A stretch of 64,000 bases of DNA from Flavobacteriales bacterium. Its GTDB lineage: Bacteria; Bacteroidota; Bacteroidia; Flavobacteriales_F; PHOS-HE28. Numbering within the stretch: position 1 is the stretch's first letter; each line of letters starts with the position of its first letter. The notes below the pieces were generated by a model. It made no database searches. It was not told where the DNA came from and was given only the letters and a program-made list of their open reading frames with translations. The translations under genes were made by a program, and so were the position numbers. The stretch spans positions 54,303-118,302 of the forward strand of contig JAIOIH010000055.1 of NCBI GenBank assembly GCA_019912395.1, read 5' to 3'. Positions 63,404-64,000 of this stretch are shown piece by piece.

Positions 63404-64000
63404 CTAGCGAACGATCAATTTCTGCACCACGGTGCGCTCATCACCTTGCACCCTGGCCATATAGATCCCCGGAACGATGTCGGATGGGATCGTCATACTG
63501 CTCGCGCCCGAGGCGATGGAACTGTCCAGCGCGATCGCTCCGCGCATATCCATGAGAAGGAGCCTCCCGTTGGTCAGGGCCGGGAAGTAAATGGCTTCGC
63601 CGCGCATCACCGGATTGGGGTGCAGGTGATCTGCCTGGTCATCTGAATGCATTCCCGTGATCCCGGTGCTGATGGAACACGCATCATCCGGCAATTGGAA
63701 GATGGCCTTGGAGCTGAAGGCAGGCACGGAGACCTGGCCATTGATCAGGTTCCCGTTGATATCGCTCCAGCATCCGTCGGGTGGGCTGAAGGACTGGGCC
63801 GTGGGCTGGTCGTTCACGAGCAGTTTATTTCCCAGGAAGGGGTCCACAGCCTGCACGGCCACCCGGGTCACCTCCACGTTGTCCAGGTAATACATCGGCT
63901 CGGTCCATTGGTTCGCGAACTGGATCTGTGCCTGGTCCGTCAGGTCGCTCTGGAAGTACATCTCCAGGTCGCGGCGCTCTCCATCGAACGGCAATTGCTG
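63404..64000 (-). CDS. T9SS-exported protein, C-terminal part (start outside window)
   Basis: The frame is open to the right edge, so only the last 198 or so residues are seen. The end is a T9SS type A sorting domain (HLHPNPVMRGEAIYFPALTN, RLLLMDMRGAIALDSSI, IPSDIVPGIYMARVQGDE, VVQKLIVR). The preceding part (FQSDLTDQAQIQFANQWTEP and YYLDNVEVTRV) reads like a jelly-roll carbohydrate-binding module at the end of a secreted, possibly glycan-active protein. The catalytic part, if any, is outside the window. Confidence 0.8.
   Translation of the reverse strand, partial: QQLPFDGERRDLEMYFQSDLTDQAQIQFANQWTEPMYYLDNVEVTRVAVQAVDPFLGNKLLVNDQPTAQSFSPPDGCWSDINGNLINGQVSVPAFSSKAIFQLPDDACSISTGITGMHSDDQADHLHPNPVMRGEAIYFPALTNGRLLLMDMRGAIALDSSIASGASSMTIPSDIVPGIYMARVQGDERTVVQKLIVR

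Overview
The window looks like chromosomal DNA of a GC-rich member of the Bacteroidota, probably an uncultured Flavobacteriales-type lineage. The evidence is the gene order rpoA-rplQ-carA-eno, several proteins with type IX secretion (T9SS) C-terminal sorting domains, a PorP/SprF protein next to a giant SprB-repeat adhesin, a GWxTD lipoprotein, and several upstream sites matching the Bacteroidota -7 promoter motif TAnnTTTG. The genus cannot be fixed from this window. I see no phage, insertion sequence, CRISPR array or rRNA.

Layout. 1-4112: end of the ribosomal/RNA polymerase operon (rpoA partial, rplQ, strong terminator), then carA and eno. 4140-11077 (minus): a haemoglobin-type TonB receptor, a short relic of a T9SS sorting domain, and an operon of a T9SS-exported M1 peptidase followed by an LTA-synthase-like membrane sulfatase. 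11208-12746: a helical protein of unknown function. 12820-25439 (minus): the most striking unit, a coupled operon of a small exported protein of unknown function, a 3133-residue adhesin with 32 SprB-type repeats and a type B sorting domain, a PorP/SprF partner, and a PorE-like OmpA lipoprotein. Together these look like a self-contained module for exporting and anchoring one surface filament.

25621-34220 (minus): rlmB, GWxTD lipoprotein, rmuC, L,D-transpeptidase, a T9SS-exported CotH-like kinase, a TamA/BamA-like barrel and ung. 34268-37726: a 42-residue lipoprotein, OsmC (minus), an envelope protein coupled to lipA, and gap. 37820-46498 (minus): lpxH, an M1 peptidase fused to a predicted outer-membrane barrel, a TlpA-like lipoprotein, gatB, punA and lpxK. 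46725-53493: a Nif3-like protein, a zinc-ribbon coiled-coil protein, a FadL-like porin with a Tyr/Gly-rich lipoprotein (minus), proS, a conserved unknown, and tRNA-Glu. 53957-63299: a compact exopolysaccharide operon (Wza, Wzc, Wzx, three glycosyltransferase-type proteins, Wzy, acyltransferase). The right edge cuts a T9SS-exported protein.

Many neighbours are joined by ATGA or TGATG stop/start overlaps, so translational coupling is common here. Five intergenic gaps carry degenerate copies of short repeated phrases, one of them a 30-nt-arm inverted repeat. One repeat copy supplies the probable GTG start of lpxH.
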